The notes under the pieces: generated by a model
Seen by the model: the letters and a program-made list of their open reading frames with translations, nothing else
What the model was told of the DNA's origin: nothing
The model's database searches: none
DNA from: Pseudobutyrivibrio sp.
GTDB lineage: Bacteria > Bacillota > Clostridia > Lachnospirales > Lachnospiraceae
Length of the DNA: 64,000 nucleotides
NCBI GenBank assembly: GCA_017557435.1
Contig: JAFYYR010000029.1
Coordinates: 62,001-126,000, forward strand
Reading direction: 5' to 3'
Shown: piece after piece, positions 32,625 to 41,916 of the stretch
How the letters are laid out: every line of letters begins with the position of its first letter
Numbering within the stretch: the first letter of the stretch is position 1
Position numbers and translations under genes: made by a program

Positions 32625-33176
32625 ATGGTTTTGTTTATAAACGCATGTGTGCGAGCTGAGTCTCGGACGCTACAGCTTGCAAAGGCACAACTTGCACGGA
32701 TTTCAGATGATTATATTGAGATTAAGTTGGTGGATGTGACATTTCCAAAGATTGATGAGTCATTTCTAACAAAAAGGGATAGTCTTATTGCAAATAAGAA
32801 ATTTGATGATGACTTATTTGCTATGGCTCGGCAGTTTGCAGCTGCGGATACCATTGTTATAGCTGCACCATATTGGGACTTGTCATTTCCAGCTATGGTG
32901 AAGCGGTACTTAGAGTTTATCAATGTAGTAGGGATTACGTTTGAGTACACAGATGATGGAATACCAAGGGGATTATGTAAGGCTAATAAGCTATATTATG
33001 TCATGACAGCTGGCGGAAATTCTGTTCCTGAAGATTTTGGATATGGATATGTTAAGACACTTTGCCAAAGTTTCTATGGTATTAAAGATGTAGAGCTTAT
33101 CAGCGCAATAGGACTTGATGTATATGGGGCTGATGTATCCCTTATTCTTAATGAAGCGGTTAATAAAATTAAATAA
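32625..33176 (+). CDS. NAD(P)H-dependent FMN oxidoreductase (azoreductase/flavodoxin_2 type)
   Basis: A 183-residue flavodoxin-like fold reductase. It begins VLFINACVRAESRTLQLAKAQL, with the phosphate-binding SRT segment. The core ADTIVIAAPYWDLSFPAMVKRYLEFINVVGITFEY is the AcpD/azoreductase hallmark, and YVMTAGG follows. It probably reduces quinones or azo compounds with NAD(P)H. A weak GGGGT site precedes the ATG. It has its own terminator-bounded space. Confidence 0.85.
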   Translation: MVLFINACVRAESRTLQLAKAQLARISDDYIEIKLVDVTFPKIDESFLTKRDSLIANKKFDDDLFAMARQFAAADTIVIAAPYWDLSFPAMVKRYLEFINVVGITFEYTDDGIPRGLCKANKLYYVMTAGGNSVPEDFGYGYVKTLCQSFYGIKDVELISAIGLDVYGADVSLILNEAVNKIK

Positions 33177-33203
33177 TTATATAGTGAATTGAGGAGGTAA
33201 GTT

Positions 33204-33695
33204 ATGAACACTTTTGTAGAGGCTCTTTTGAGCGAGAAGACAGGAAGAATCCCTGAGGATTACGATTGGTTTAAGAAACTAATTGGTGATTGGGACTGTG
33301 ATTATTATGATTTTCTTGACGGGAAAAAGCGACATGTAAAGGGAGAATGGATATTTAGACGAGTGCTAGAGGGAATAGGCATTCAGGATATTTTTATTTT
33401 TCCATCTCGCGCCACTAGAGACGCTAACCCACAACCAGATGGAGAATATGGAACATCACTAAGAATCTTCAATAAGAATGATGATTGTTATGATGTTGTG
33501 TATACCTGCGAGGGGATAATGAAGAGGCTTACTTTTAGAAAAGAAGATGATAGGCTTGTGGGAAAAGTCCTTGATGAGGAAAGTACCTATTGGATTTTTT
33601 CTGACATCACAGATACTGGTTTTCATTGGGAATATGTGATGATAGATAAGGATGGAACTCGCAATTTAGTATGTGAGATTTTTGGGAAAAAATGA
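33204..33695 (+). CDS. Hypothetical protein, 163 residues (lipocalin-like DUF1579 resemblance)
   Basis: The segment DYDWFKKLIGDWDCDYYDFLDGKKRHVKGEWIFRRVLEGIGIQDIFIFPS followed by alternating strands (YDVVYTCEGIMKRLTFRKEDDRLVGKV, FHWEYVMIDKDGTRNLVCEIFGK) looks like a small beta-barrel of the DUF1579 type. No catalytic residues are apparent. GGAGGT precedes the ATG, 28 bases after the oxidoreductase gene. The function is unknown. Confidence 0.65.
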   Translation: MNTFVEALLSEKTGRIPEDYDWFKKLIGDWDCDYYDFLDGKKRHVKGEWIFRRVLEGIGIQDIFIFPSRATRDANPQPDGEYGTSLRIFNKNDDCYDVVYTCEGIMKRLTFRKEDDRLVGKVLDEESTYWIFSDITDTGFHWEYVMIDKDGTRNLVCEIFGKK

Positions 33696-33735
33696 TATGA
33701 TTTACTGGCTAGAATAAAATAACTTGGAGGATGTT

Positions 33736-34680
33736 ATGAAAAAGAAAAATGTATTAGCACTAGTATGCGCAAGCTTGCTTCTGACTGGTTGTGCTTTTTC
33801 TGAAGATGATGAAGCGACAGAGGAAGTTGCTGTTGAAGAAGTATCTTCAGAAGATGAGGATTTGGAGGAGGAAGTTCAGGAGAAAGAACAAGAGGAGGAG
33901 CCGCCTGTAAAAGAAGATTATTATTACATTGGTGATAGTGGTATTCCTCTTTTAGGTAAAGATCAAAGTGCTGAAGGTCTTGATTTATACTTTAAATCTG
34001 ACGGAGATGTTGATTCAAAAGCTGACAATATCTATGTTGGTGAATTAACTCTAGTCAATGGAAAAAATGAGGATACAGTTTCGGTTTGTGTAAATTTTTT
34101 CTCGGGTAATGATTGTACTAGAATGGTCACAAAGGATAATCGTGAATATTTGTATCTAGAAGCTGATTCATCCAATGATTATTATGATTTAATTGTATTC
34201 GATATTACAGATGGAAAAGCAAAATTCGTTGATGAGATGTGGGAGACATATGTGTACATTGATGAACTAGATACATCTTCACCTGATTTTTCAGATCCTA
34301 ACAATATTTTACTTGGAGATATCTCAGAGGGTTTTGGAACTTTCTATTATTACAACTATTATACAGTTGGTCCAGATGGAACACCTGAGCCAAAAGAAGA
34401 GGCCGGTAAAGTTTATAGAGTATGCTCTGAGAAGATAACCTCTAAAAAAGCATTGGAGTTTGAAACTGTAGATTCTAATGGAAATCCTACGGGAGTAAAT
34501 ACAACAGTTCCAACTGGTAGTGTTTATGTGCCAATCAGAACAGATGGAAAAAGTTGGGTTGATGCAGAAACATCTGATGGTAATGTTGTAAGAATCCGTA
34601 TAAACGATTTTGGATATGATGGAATGATAAATGGAGAGTACGTTAGAGACCTTTTTTATGGGTTAATGTTTGTAGGTTAA
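33736..34680 (+). CDS. Lipoprotein of unknown function
   Basis: A 314-residue exported lipoprotein. The signal peptide ends in LLLTGC with Cys19 as the lipidated residue. A strongly acidic linker follows (EDDEATEEVAVEEVSSEDEDLEEE region, to ~residue 65). The remaining folded part is rich in Asp, Tyr and Gly and looks like beta structure (DDLYFKS-type strands, YYYNYYTVGPDGTPEP). No domain is recognised. GGAGG sits before the ATG at 33736. Confidence 0.75.
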   Translation: MKKKNVLALVCASLLLTGCAFSEDDEATEEVAVEEVSSEDEDLEEEVQEKEQEEEPPVKEDYYYIGDSGIPLLGKDQSAEGLDLYFKSDGDVDSKADNIYVGELTLVNGKNEDTVSVCVNFFSGNDCTRMVTKDNREYLYLEADSSNDYYDLIVFDITDGKAKFVDEMWETYVYIDELDTSSPDFSDPNNILLGDISEGFGTFYYYNYYTVGPDGTPEPKEEAGKVYRVCSEKITSKKALEFETVDSNGNPTGVNTTVPTGSVYVPIRTDGKSWVDAETSDGNVVRIRINDFGYDGMINGEYVRDLFYGLMFVG

Positions 34681-34692
34681 TAAATAAAAGTT

Positions 34693-34720
34693 AAGCCACG
34701 GCAGATGCCGTGGCTTTTCT
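34693..34720. terminator. Bidirectional terminator between lipoprotein gene and argG
   Basis: AAGCCACGGC-AGAT-GCCGTGGCTT (34693-34716), followed by TTCT on the plus strand and by AACTTTTATT on the minus strand. It serves both convergent genes. Confidence 0.9.
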
Positions 34721-34735
34721 CGAGTTTAGAACAAT

Positions 34736-35959
34736 CTATTTGGTTTTCTGATTTTCCTGAAGCTTCATTGCACGAACCTTGAGTGGAAGTCCCCAAAGTG
34801 TGATAAATCCCTCTGCATCGTGGTGATCGTAAAGGTCGCCAGTTGTAAATGATGCAAGGCTCTCTGAGTAGAGAGAGTATGGAGAAGTAGTACCAGCCTT
34901 GATGATGTTGCCCTTGTAAAGCTTGAACTTAACTTCACCTGTTACATATTCCTGAGTAGACTTTACAAATGCCTGGATAGCATCGCAAAGTGGTGTGAAC
35001 CATTTGCCTTCGTAGCAAACTTGTGCAAGTTTTGCGCCCATTTCCTTTTTCATTTCCATTGTGGCACGGTCGAGGCAAAGCTCCTCAAGCTGAGCGTGAG
35101 CCTCCATAAGGATAGTTCCGCCTGGTGTCTCGTAAACGCCACGAGACTTCATACCTACAACACGGTTCTCTACGATATCGATAATACCGATTCCGTTTCT
35201 ACCACCAATTTCATTTAACTCCTTGATGATATCTGAAACCTTCATTTTCTTTCCATTTACAGATGTAGGAACACCCTTCTCAAATGTCATTGTCACATAC
35301 TCTGGCTTCTCTGGTGCCTTTTCTGGTGGAGTAGTGAGCATAAGAAGGTGCTCGTAATTAGGCTCCTGAGATGGATCCTCAAGCTCAAGTCCCTCATGGC
35401 TGATGTGCCAAAGGTTACGGTCACGGCTGTATGACTGATCTGTTGAGAATGGAAGATCAATTCCATGTGCCTTACAGTAATCAATCTCATCCTGACGAGA
35501 CTGGAGCTTCCATTTGTCATTACGCCAAGGAGCGATAACTTTGATGTCTGGAGCAAGTGCCTTAATACCAAGCTCGAAACGAATCTGATCGTTACCCTTA
35601 CCAGTAGCACCGTGGCAGATAGCAACAGCGCCTTCTTTTCTAGCAATCTCTACAAGCTTAGCTGCGATACCAGGACGAGCCATAGCAGTACCAAGTAAAT
35701 ATTTATTCTCATATACAGCACCTGCCTGAACGCAAGGTACAATGTAATTGTCGCAGAAGTCATCAACGATATCTTCTATATATAATTTAGCAGCACCAGA
35801 AGCTTTTGCTCTCTTTGAAAGACCGTCTAATTCTTCTCCCTGACCGCAATCGATACAACAACAAATTACTTCATATCCATAATTCTCCTTGAGCCATGGA
35901 ATGATAGCAGTGGTATCAAGACCACCTGAATAAGCAAGTACAACTTTTTCCTGTGCCAT
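34736..35959 (-). CDS. argG: Argininosuccinate synthase
   Basis: A 407-residue enzyme joining citrulline and aspartate with ATP. The pyrophosphatase-type P-loop is VLAYSGGLDTTAII at residues 7-20. GATGKGNDQIRFE and the citrulline/aspartate region SYSRDRNLWHISHEG follow, with GRNGIGIIDIVENRVVGMKSRGVYETPGG later. It is transcribed away from argC, with ARG-box-like sites between. GGAG lies before the ATG. Confidence 0.97.
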   Translation of the reverse strand: MAQEKVVLAYSGGLDTTAIIPWLKENYGYEVICCCIDCGQGEELDGLSKRAKASGAAKLYIEDIVDDFCDNYIVPCVQAGAVYENKYLLGTAMARPGIAAKLVEIARKEGAVAICHGATGKGNDQIRFELGIKALAPDIKVIAPWRNDKWKLQSRQDEIDYCKAHGIDLPFSTDQSYSRDRNLWHISHEGLELEDPSQEPNYEHLLMLTTPPEKAPEKPEYVTMTFEKGVPTSVNGKKMKVSDIIKELNEIGGRNGIGIIDIVENRVVGMKSRGVYETPGGTILMEAHAQLEELCLDRATMEMKKEMGAKLAQVCYEGKWFTPLCDAIQAFVKSTQEYVTGEVKFKLYKGNIIKAGTTSPYSLYSESLASFTTGDLYDHHDAEGFITLWGLPLKVRAMKLQENQKTK

Positions 35960-36040
35960 AATATTTCTCCTTTATGTTTATATTTATTCGCTTGTTTTTG
36001 AATTATTAACACTGTACCACGTTAAAGTGGAAAATACAAG

Positions 36041-36186
36041 TGCAAATTTATGCATATTACAAGAATAAATATGAGGATTGTGAAAAATGTACTTGATTTA
36101 TATGAATAATGAGTGTATATTTATGCAAAAATAATTCATTAAATTTCGCTGTAATGCTTTACTTTGCGAAAGTGAAGTAATAGAAT
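36041..36186. promoter_or_regulatory. ARG-box-like ArgR sites and argC promoter
   Basis: TGCAAATTTATGCA (36041-36054) and TGTATATTTATGCA (36114-36127) fit the ArgR box form TGnATwwwwATnCA, the second exactly. Further half-sites are TGAATAAT (36102-36109) and ATAATTCATT (36131-36140). TTTACT (36158-36163) and TAGAAT (36181-36186), spaced 17 bases, form a likely argC promoter. The region should control both argG and the argC operon in response to arginine. Confidence 0.65.
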
Positions 36187-36220
36187 ATAGCTGTTCGATT
36201 ATAAGAAAAGGAGACTTGCT

Positions 36221-37273
36221 ATGATTAAAGTTGGAATTATTGGAGCTACTGGTTATGCAGGAGCTGAAATCGTTAGATTGCTTTACAGCCATCCACAGGC
36301 TGAGATTGTTTGGTACGGTTCTAGATCTTATGTGGATGAGAGATTTGCTTCTATATATAAGAACATGTTCACATTAGTTGAGGACAAATGCCTTGATGAC
36401 AATATTTTAGAACTTTCAAAGCAGGTTGATGTTATATTTACAGCTACTCCACAGGGCTATTTAGCAGGAGTACTTACAGAGGAAATCCTTTCAAATTGTA
36501 AGGTTATTGATTTATCTGCTGATTATCGTATCAAGGACGTTGCCACATATGAAAAATGGTACGGAATCACCCATAAGAGTCCACAATTTATAGAAGAGGC
36601 TGTTTATGGACTTTGCGAGATTAATAGAGACAAGGAAGTGGGAGCTAGACTTATTGCTAATCCAGGATGCTATACAACATGCTCTATTCTTACAGCTTAT
36701 CCACTTGTTAAGGCAGGACTTATTGATCCATCTACACTTATTGTCGATGCTAAGTCAGGTACTTCAGGTGCAGGTCGTGGAGCAAAGCTTCCTAATCTTT
36801 ACTGCGAGGTTAATGAGAGCATAAAGGCATACGGTGTTACAACACATCGTCATACACCTGAGATAGAGGAGCAGCTTGGTTATGCATGCGGTCAGCAGAT
36901 TATGCTTAACTTTACACCTCATCTTGTTCCTATGAACAGAGGTATTTTAGTAACTGAGTATGCTAGCCTTGTTAAGAAAGATGGCAAGCTTCCTACAAAG
37001 GAAGAGGTAATGAAGGCATATCATGATGCATATGATAATGAGTTTTTTGTTCGTGTACTTGGCTATGGCGAGTGCCCAGAGACAAAATGGGTTGAGGGCA
37101 GCAATTTCGTTGATGTGAGCTGCATGATTGATGAGCGTACTGGCAGAGTTGTTATGATGGGTGCACTTGATAATCTTGTTAAGGGTGCAGCTGGTCAGGC
37201 AGTTCAGAATATGAATATTATTTTTGGTTTAGATGAGAAAATGGGACTTGATTTTGCACCAATGTTCCCATAA
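36221..37273 (+). CDS. argC: N-acetyl-gamma-glutamyl-phosphate reductase
   Basis: A 350-residue NADPH-dependent reductase, third step of ornithine synthesis. The Rossmann motif KVGIIGATGYAGAEIVRLL opens the protein. The catalytic cysteine lies in LIANPGCYTTCSIL. SGTSGAGRGAK and HRHTPEIEEQL complete the substrate site. It is the first gene of argC-GNAT-argJ-argB-argD. AAGGAG precedes the ATG. Confidence 0.97.
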   Translation: MIKVGIIGATGYAGAEIVRLLYSHPQAEIVWYGSRSYVDERFASIYKNMFTLVEDKCLDDNILELSKQVDVIFTATPQGYLAGVLTEEILSNCKVIDLSADYRIKDVATYEKWYGITHKSPQFIEEAVYGLCEINRDKEVGARLIANPGCYTTCSILTAYPLVKAGLIDPSTLIVDAKSGTSGAGRGAKLPNLYCEVNESIKAYGVTTHRHTPEIEEQLGYACGQQIMLNFTPHLVPMNRGILVTEYASLVKKDGKLPTKEEVMKAYHDAYDNEFFVRVLGYGECPETKWVEGSNFVDVSCMIDERTGRVVMMGALDNLVKGAAGQAVQNMNIIFGLDEKMGLDFAPMFP

Positions 37274-37285
37274 TTAGGAGTTAAT

Positions 37286-37783
37286 ATGATTACAGAAAGC
37301 GTTAGTTTTAAGGTAGATTTAGGAGCTAAGATGAATTATCAGATTAGGACAATGGAAGAAGAGGATTATGATGGAGTCTACAAGCTTTGGACTACAATCC
37401 ATGGTTTTGCTATGCGTTCATTAGATGATTCAAGAGATGGTGTTACAAGAGTTCTTAGAAGAAATCCAGGGCTTTCTGTTGTAGCTGTTTCAGATGGTAA
37501 AATCGTTGGTTCCATTTTAGTCGGACATGATGGAAGACGCGCTTGCTTCTATCACGTGTGCGTTCACGAGGATTACCGTAAGCAGGGCATCGGTAAGGCA
37601 ATGGCTGCAGAGGCCATGGTCAGACTTAAGGACGAGGGAATCAATAAAATCCAGTTAGTAGCATTTAGAGAAAATCAGCTAGGTAATAGTTTTTGGCAGG
37701 CTGAACAGTGGGATAAAAGAGATGATTTAAATGTATATGATTTCGTTTTAAACGATGAAAATATCACAGCATTTAATAAGTAG
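37286..37783 (+). CDS. GNAT acetyltransferase inside the arginine operon
   Basis: 165 residues from ATG 37286, or 150 from ATG 37331; both have an AGGAG site. The later start gives the more usual N-terminus (MNYQIRTMEEEDYDGVYKLW). Motif A is VHEDYRKQGIGKAMAAEAMVRL, a good acetyl-CoA loop (RKQGIG), after VVAVSDGKIVGSILVGHDG. Its place between argC and argJ suggests a link to arginine or glutamate N-acetylation, for instance a short N-acetylglutamate synthase, but ArgJ can already recycle acetyl groups. It may also have an unrelated substrate. Confidence 0.82.
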   Translation: MITESVSFKVDLGAKMNYQIRTMEEEDYDGVYKLWTTIHGFAMRSLDDSRDGVTRVLRRNPGLSVVAVSDGKIVGSILVGHDGRRACFYHVCVHEDYRKQGIGKAMAAEAMVRLKDEGINKIQLVAFRENQLGNSFWQAEQWDKRDDLNVYDFVLNDENITAFNK

Positions 37784-37794
37784 GAGAGATAGAT

Positions 37795-39018
37795 ATGAAG
37801 GAAATCGCAGGCGGTATTACCGCAGCAAAAGGATTTAAGGCTTCCTGCACAGCAGCAGGTATTAAATATCAGGGACGTACAGATATGGCTATGGTTTATT
37901 CAGAAAAGCCATGTGTAAGTGCAGGTACATTTACAAGTAATGTTGTTAAGGCTGCATGTGTTCAGTGGGATATGAATATCGTAAAGTCGGATAAGCCAAT
38001 TCAGGCGGTTGTTATTAATTCAGGTATTGCTAATGCCTGTACAGGTAAGGAAGGATTTGATGCTTGTGAGGCTACTGCTAAGGGGGTTGAGAAGGCACTT
38101 TCTATTCCTTATGATTCAGTAGCAGTTGCATCTACTGGTGTAATTGGTATGCAGCTTCCAATTGATAAGCTTGTAGCGGGAGTTGAGGCCATGGCACCGA
38201 TTCTTGATGACAGTATTCAGGCTGGTACAGATGCATCAAAGGCTATTATGACAACAGACACTGTTAACAAGGAAATTGCTGTTGAGTTTGAGATTGGCGG
38301 CAAAATAGTTACTCTTGGTGGGATGAGCAAGGGTTCAGGAATGATTCACCCTAATATGTGTACAATGCTTGCATTCCTTGGAACAGATATTGATATTGAA
38401 AAAAGCCTTTTACAGGAGGCTGTTAGTGAGGTCGTAGCAGACTCATTTAATATGATTACTGTAGATGGTGATACATCTACAAATGATACTTTGATTTGCA
38501 TGGCTAATGGCTTAGCTGGCAATCCAAAGATTTCATCAAAGGGAGCTGATTTTGATACATTTAAAGAAGCTTTGAAATTCGTATGTACGAATTTAGCAAA
38601 GCGTATGGCTGCTGACGGAGAGGGCGCAAGCAAGTTATTTGAGGCCAAGGTTGTCAACGCCAAATCTGTAGCAGATGCTAAGACACTTGCTAGAGCAATT
38701 GTTGGTTCTAATCTTTCAAAGGCTGCTATATTTGGCTGTGATGCCAACTTCGGTAGATTCCTTTGTGCAATGGGATATTCTGGAGCTGATTTTGACCAAA
38801 ATGATGTAGAGCTTTTCTTTGAAAGTGTTAATGGAAGACTTCAGGTATTTGATAAGGGCACACCTATTGTGTTTGACGAGGATGAGGCTCTTAAGATTAT
38901 GAAAGCTGACGCAGTTACAGTATTTGTAGATATGCATGAGGGAAATGCTGAGGCTACAGCTTGGGGCTGCGATTTGACTTATGACTATGTAAAAATTAAC
39001 GCCGATTATCGTAGCTAA
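37795..39018 (+). CDS. argJ: Glutamate N-acetyltransferase / amino-acid acetyltransferase ArgJ
   Basis: A 407-residue Ntn-type enzyme that moves acetyl from N-acetylornithine to glutamate. The self-cleavage site is seen in SKGSGMIHPNMCTMLAFLGTD; the nucleophile Thr is conserved although the residue before it is Cys rather than the common Ala. DGDTSTNDT, KLFEAKVVNAKSVADA and GCDANFGRFLCAMGYSGA match the family. It lies 11 bases after the GNAT gene. Confidence 0.95.
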   Translation: MKEIAGGITAAKGFKASCTAAGIKYQGRTDMAMVYSEKPCVSAGTFTSNVVKAACVQWDMNIVKSDKPIQAVVINSGIANACTGKEGFDACEATAKGVEKALSIPYDSVAVASTGVIGMQLPIDKLVAGVEAMAPILDDSIQAGTDASKAIMTTDTVNKEIAVEFEIGGKIVTLGGMSKGSGMIHPNMCTMLAFLGTDIDIEKSLLQEAVSEVVADSFNMITVDGDTSTNDTLICMANGLAGNPKISSKGADFDTFKEALKFVCTNLAKRMAADGEGASKLFEAKVVNAKSVADAKTLARAIVGSNLSKAAIFGCDANFGRFLCAMGYSGADFDQNDVELFFESVNGRLQVFDKGTPIVFDEDEALKIMKADAVTVFVDMHEGNAEATAWGCDLTYDYVKINADYRS

Positions 39019-39094
39019 GTAAATTATTAAGTGAGCAGTAATTAACAAGCACATATATTAGAGTAGCTTACATTTAGTAAAGGGAACTAATCAT

Positions 39095-39130
39095 ATGGTT
39101 TGTGAGTGTAACTGCGGACTAGGAGGATAA
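39095..39130 (+). CDS. Possible 11-residue Cys-rich leader peptide overlapping the argB ribosome site
   Basis: An ATG frame behind AAAGGGA encodes [11 protein letters not shown] and stops at TAA 39128-39130, two bases before the argB ATG. Its GGA-GGA codons form the argB AGGAGG sequence, so ribosomes reading it would cover the argB initiation region. Three of eleven residues are cysteine. It could set translational coupling or sensing; it may also be chance. Confidence 0.3.
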   Translation: MVCECNCGLGG

Positions 39131-39132
39131 AG

Positions 39133-40029
39133 ATGGATAGTAGTATGCAGCCAATATTGGACAAGGCTCAGGTTTTAATCGAGGCTTTGCCTTATATTCA
39201 GAGATTTAATCGCAAGATTATGATTGTTAAGTATGGCGGAAGTGCCATGGTTGACGAGGACTTAAAAAAGCAGGTTATTCAGGACGTTACTTTGCTTAAG
39301 CTTGTTGGATTTAAGCCTATCATTGTTCACGGCGGTGGTAAGGAAATCAGCAAGTGGGTTGAGAAGAATGGTATCAAGCCAGAGTTCATCAATGGTCTTC
39401 GTAAGACAGATGAAGCTACAATGGAAATCGCTGAGATGGTTCTCAATAAGGTTAACAAGTCGCTTGTTCAAAATGTTCAGGCCCTTGGCGTAAATGCTGT
39501 AGGTGTATCTGGCAAGGATGGTGGTCTTTTAAAGGTTGAGAAGAAGCTTTCTGATGGTCAGGATATTGGATATGTAGGAGAGATTACAGAGGTTAATCCT
39601 AAAATATTAGAGGATTTACTTGAAAAGGATTTCTTACCTATCGTTTGTCCAATTGGTATGGATGACAATTTTGAAACATACAATATCAATGCAGATGATG
39701 CTGCATGTGCAATTGCAAAGGCACTTCATGCAGAAAAGCTTGCATTCCTTACAGATATTGAGGGTGTATACAAGGATAAGGACGATCCAGATACTCTTAT
39801 TTCTGAGATTACAGTTGATGAGGCAAAGAGCCTTATTGGCGACGGTTACATCGGTGGAGGAATGCTTCCAAAGCTTACTAATTGTATCGATGCCATCGAG
39901 GAGGGCGTTAACAGAGTCCATATTTTAGATGGTAGAATTGCTCATTGTTTACTACTTGAGTTCTTTACTAACAAGGGAATTGGAACAGCTATTATAGGCA
40001 ACAAGGATACGAGGTATTACGATGAATAA
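39133..40029 (+). CDS. argB: Acetylglutamate kinase
   Basis: A 298-residue amino-acid kinase. Motifs are [11 protein letters not shown] (phosphate Lys), [13 protein letters not shown] and the substrate-binding [15 protein letters not shown], with [18 protein letters not shown] and [15 protein letters not shown] at the end. The N-terminal extension ([23 protein letters not shown]) is the helix found in arginine-sensitive hexameric enzymes, so feedback inhibition by arginine is likely. It overlaps argD by eight bases. Confidence 0.96.
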   Translation: MDSSMQPILDKAQVLIEALPYIQRFNRKIMIVKYGGSAMVDEDLKKQVIQDVTLLKLVGFKPIIVHGGGKEISKWVEKNGIKPEFINGLRKTDEATMEIAEMVLNKVNKSLVQNVQALGVNAVGVSGKDGGLLKVEKKLSDGQDIGYVGEITEVNPKILEDLLEKDFLPIVCPIGMDDNFETYNINADDAACAIAKALHAEKLAFLTDIEGVYKDKDDPDTLISEITVDEAKSLIGDGYIGGGMLPKLTNCIDAIEEGVNRVHILDGRIAHCLLLEFFTNKGIGTAIIGNKDTRYYDE

Positions 40030-41221
40030 AAAAGAATATATCGAAAAGGCAGACCAGAATTTACTACATGTATACAATCGATTTCCTGTGATTTTTGATT
40101 ATGGCAAGGGTGTTTATCTCTATGATGAGTTGGATGAAAAGTACTTGGATTTCGCCTCAGGAATTGGTGTTATGGCATTTGGCTATGGCAATGAGGATTT
40201 TGAAAATGCATTAACAACTCAGCTTAAGAGAATTACTCATACTTCAAACCTCTACTATCATATTCCTATGATAGAGGCAGCAGAGAAGATAACAAAAGCT
40301 TCTGGTATGGATAAGGTATTCTTTACAAATTCAGGTGCTGAAGCAATTGAAGGCGCTCTTAAAACTGCTAAAAAATATGCATACACAAAAAAGGGCCCAG
40401 GTGATTATGAGGTTATCGCTATGGAAAATAGTTTCCATGGTCGTACTGTAGGCTCACTTTCTGTTACAGGTACAGAGCATTATCGTGAGCCATTTTATCC
40501 TTTGATGTCTGGCGTTGAGTTTGCAACTTTCAACGATTTTGGTAGCATACTTGCTAAACTTTCTGACAAGACTTGCGCTATCATTATGGAGACTGTTCAG
40601 GGAGAGGGCGGTCTCTATCCAGCAGATAAGGAATTCCTTCAAAAGGTAAGACAGCTTTGCGATGAAAAGGATATTTTACTTATTTTAGATGAGGTCCAGT
40701 GCGGAATGGGCCGTACAGGTAGTATGTATGCGTTCCAGCAATATGACATTAAGCCAGATATACTTACTACTGCTAAGGCTCTTGGCAATGGTGTACCAGT
40801 TGGAGCATTCTGTGTTACTGACAAGGTGGCAGCTAGCTCTTTAGTTCCAGGTGATCATGGAACAACATACGGTGGCAACCCACTTTGCACAGCTGCTGTA
40901 GCTCAGGTGTTTGACATGTTTGAGGATTATAAGATGCTTGACCATGTTAATGCTATTACACCTTATTTCGAGCAGACACTTGATAGACTTGTGGAGAAAT
41001 ATGATTTCATTACTGCAAGACGTGGTATGGGATTAATGCAGGGACTTGTTCTTACAATTCCTGTAAAGGAAGTTGTTACAAAAGCACTTTTAGAAGAGCA
41101 TTTGGTGGTTCTTTCAGCTGGTGCAGATGTACTTAGATTACTTCCTCCACTTGTTGTAACCGAGCAGAATATTGACGAGTTTAAGGAAAAAATAGAGAGA
41201 GTCTTTGAAAAATTTGTGTAA
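40022..41221 (+). CDS. argD: Acetylornithine aminotransferase
   Basis: A 399-residue class III PLP aminotransferase. The PLP lysine is in [15 protein letters not shown], the phosphate region in [20 protein letters not shown], and [13 protein letters not shown] carries the conserved Asp. [13 protein letters not shown] and [17 protein letters not shown] are family hallmarks. It overlaps argB by eight bases and is the last gene of the operon; no argF is seen here. Confidence 0.96.
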   Translation: MNKKEYIEKADQNLLHVYNRFPVIFDYGKGVYLYDELDEKYLDFASGIGVMAFGYGNEDFENALTTQLKRITHTSNLYYHIPMIEAAEKITKASGMDKVFFTNSGAEAIEGALKTAKKYAYTKKGPGDYEVIAMENSFHGRTVGSLSVTGTEHYREPFYPLMSGVEFATFNDFGSILAKLSDKTCAIIMETVQGEGGLYPADKEFLQKVRQLCDEKDILLILDEVQCGMGRTGSMYAFQQYDIKPDILTTAKALGNGVPVGAFCVTDKVAASSLVPGDHGTTYGGNPLCTAAVAQVFDMFEDYKMLDHVNAITPYFEQTLDRLVEKYDFITARRGMGLMQGLVLTIPVKEVVTKALLEEHLVVLSAGADVLRLLPPLVVTEQNIDEFKEKIERVFEKFV

Positions 41222-41251
41222 AAATGAGAGCGCCATAAAGACGTAAAACTC

Positions 41252-41280
41252 TTGTAATATTTTTGATTTTTCGCTACAAT
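41252..41280 (+). promoter_or_regulatory. Promoter of the comEA operon
   Basis: TTGTAA (41252-41257) and TACAAT (41275-41280) with 17-base spacing, about 50 bases before the comEA-like gene. Confidence 0.6.
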
Positions 41281-41328
41281 GAACAGGACGATATTATATA
41301 CTCCTATCTGTGCATTTTTTAGGAGATT

Positions 41329-41898
41329 ATGAAAAAATTTTTTAGTCTTGTTTGTTGTAGCATCTTTATTTTTACGGGATGTGGCAAAACATCTTATTTT
41401 AAAACCACGGATTCTGATGAGGTCATTAATAAGCAGACTGACACTGAAGAGACAGTAGTAGAGGAGAGATCTTCCACTATTTTTGTGCAGGTTGCGGGAG
41501 CAGTAGGGGCTCCAGGGGTATATGAACTTCAGATGGATTCTAGAGTGTATGTTGCTATTGATGCGGCAGGTGGTCTTTTGGATACAGCAGATGACAGTGA
41601 TCTTAATCAGGCTGCCATTTTAGAAGATGGACAGAAGATATATGTTTACACAGTGGAAGAAAAAGAGGCCTTTGAAGAAGAGGCGCTTACACAGACGGCT
41701 AATGATGGACTTATCAATATAAATACTGCTACCGTAGCTGAGCTTACAAGTTTGCCTGGTATTGGAGAGGCTAAGGCATCTCAAATCATAGCATACAGAG
41801 ATGCTAATGGTGCGTTTTCTTCTATCGATGACATTAAGAAGGTTTCGGGAATCGGTGATGGTATTTTCAATCAAATTAATTCACTAATAAAAATATAG
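41329..41898 (+). CDS. comEA: ComEA-like helix-hairpin-helix protein with lipoprotein signal
   Basis: A 189-residue DNA-binding competence-type protein. The order is signal peptide ending in IFIFTGC (lipidation Cys18), a linker, an SLBB domain (IFVQVAGAVGAPGVYEL..., residues ~55-110), and a C-terminal double helix-hairpin-helix (INTATVAELTSLPGIGEAKASQIIAYRD and IDDIKKVSGIGDGIF). ComEA is usually held by an N-terminal transmembrane helix, so a lipid anchor is unusual. It would bind incoming DNA at the outer membrane face and hand it to ComEC, encoded four genes on. A two-component system lies between. Confidence 0.88.
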   Translation: MKKFFSLVCCSIFIFTGCGKTSYFKTTDSDEVINKQTDTEETVVEERSSTIFVQVAGAVGAPGVYELQMDSRVYVAIDAAGGLLDTADDSDLNQAAILEDGQKIYVYTVEEKEAFEEEALTQTANDGLININTATVAELTSLPGIGEAKASQIIAYRDANGAFSSIDDIKKVSGIGDGIFNQINSLIKI

Positions 41899-41916
41899 AG
41901 AAAATAGAGGGTTGTT

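Noticed and set aside
38346..38747. 133-residue minus-strand frame
   Set aside because: It is a shadow of argJ and has low-complexity composition.
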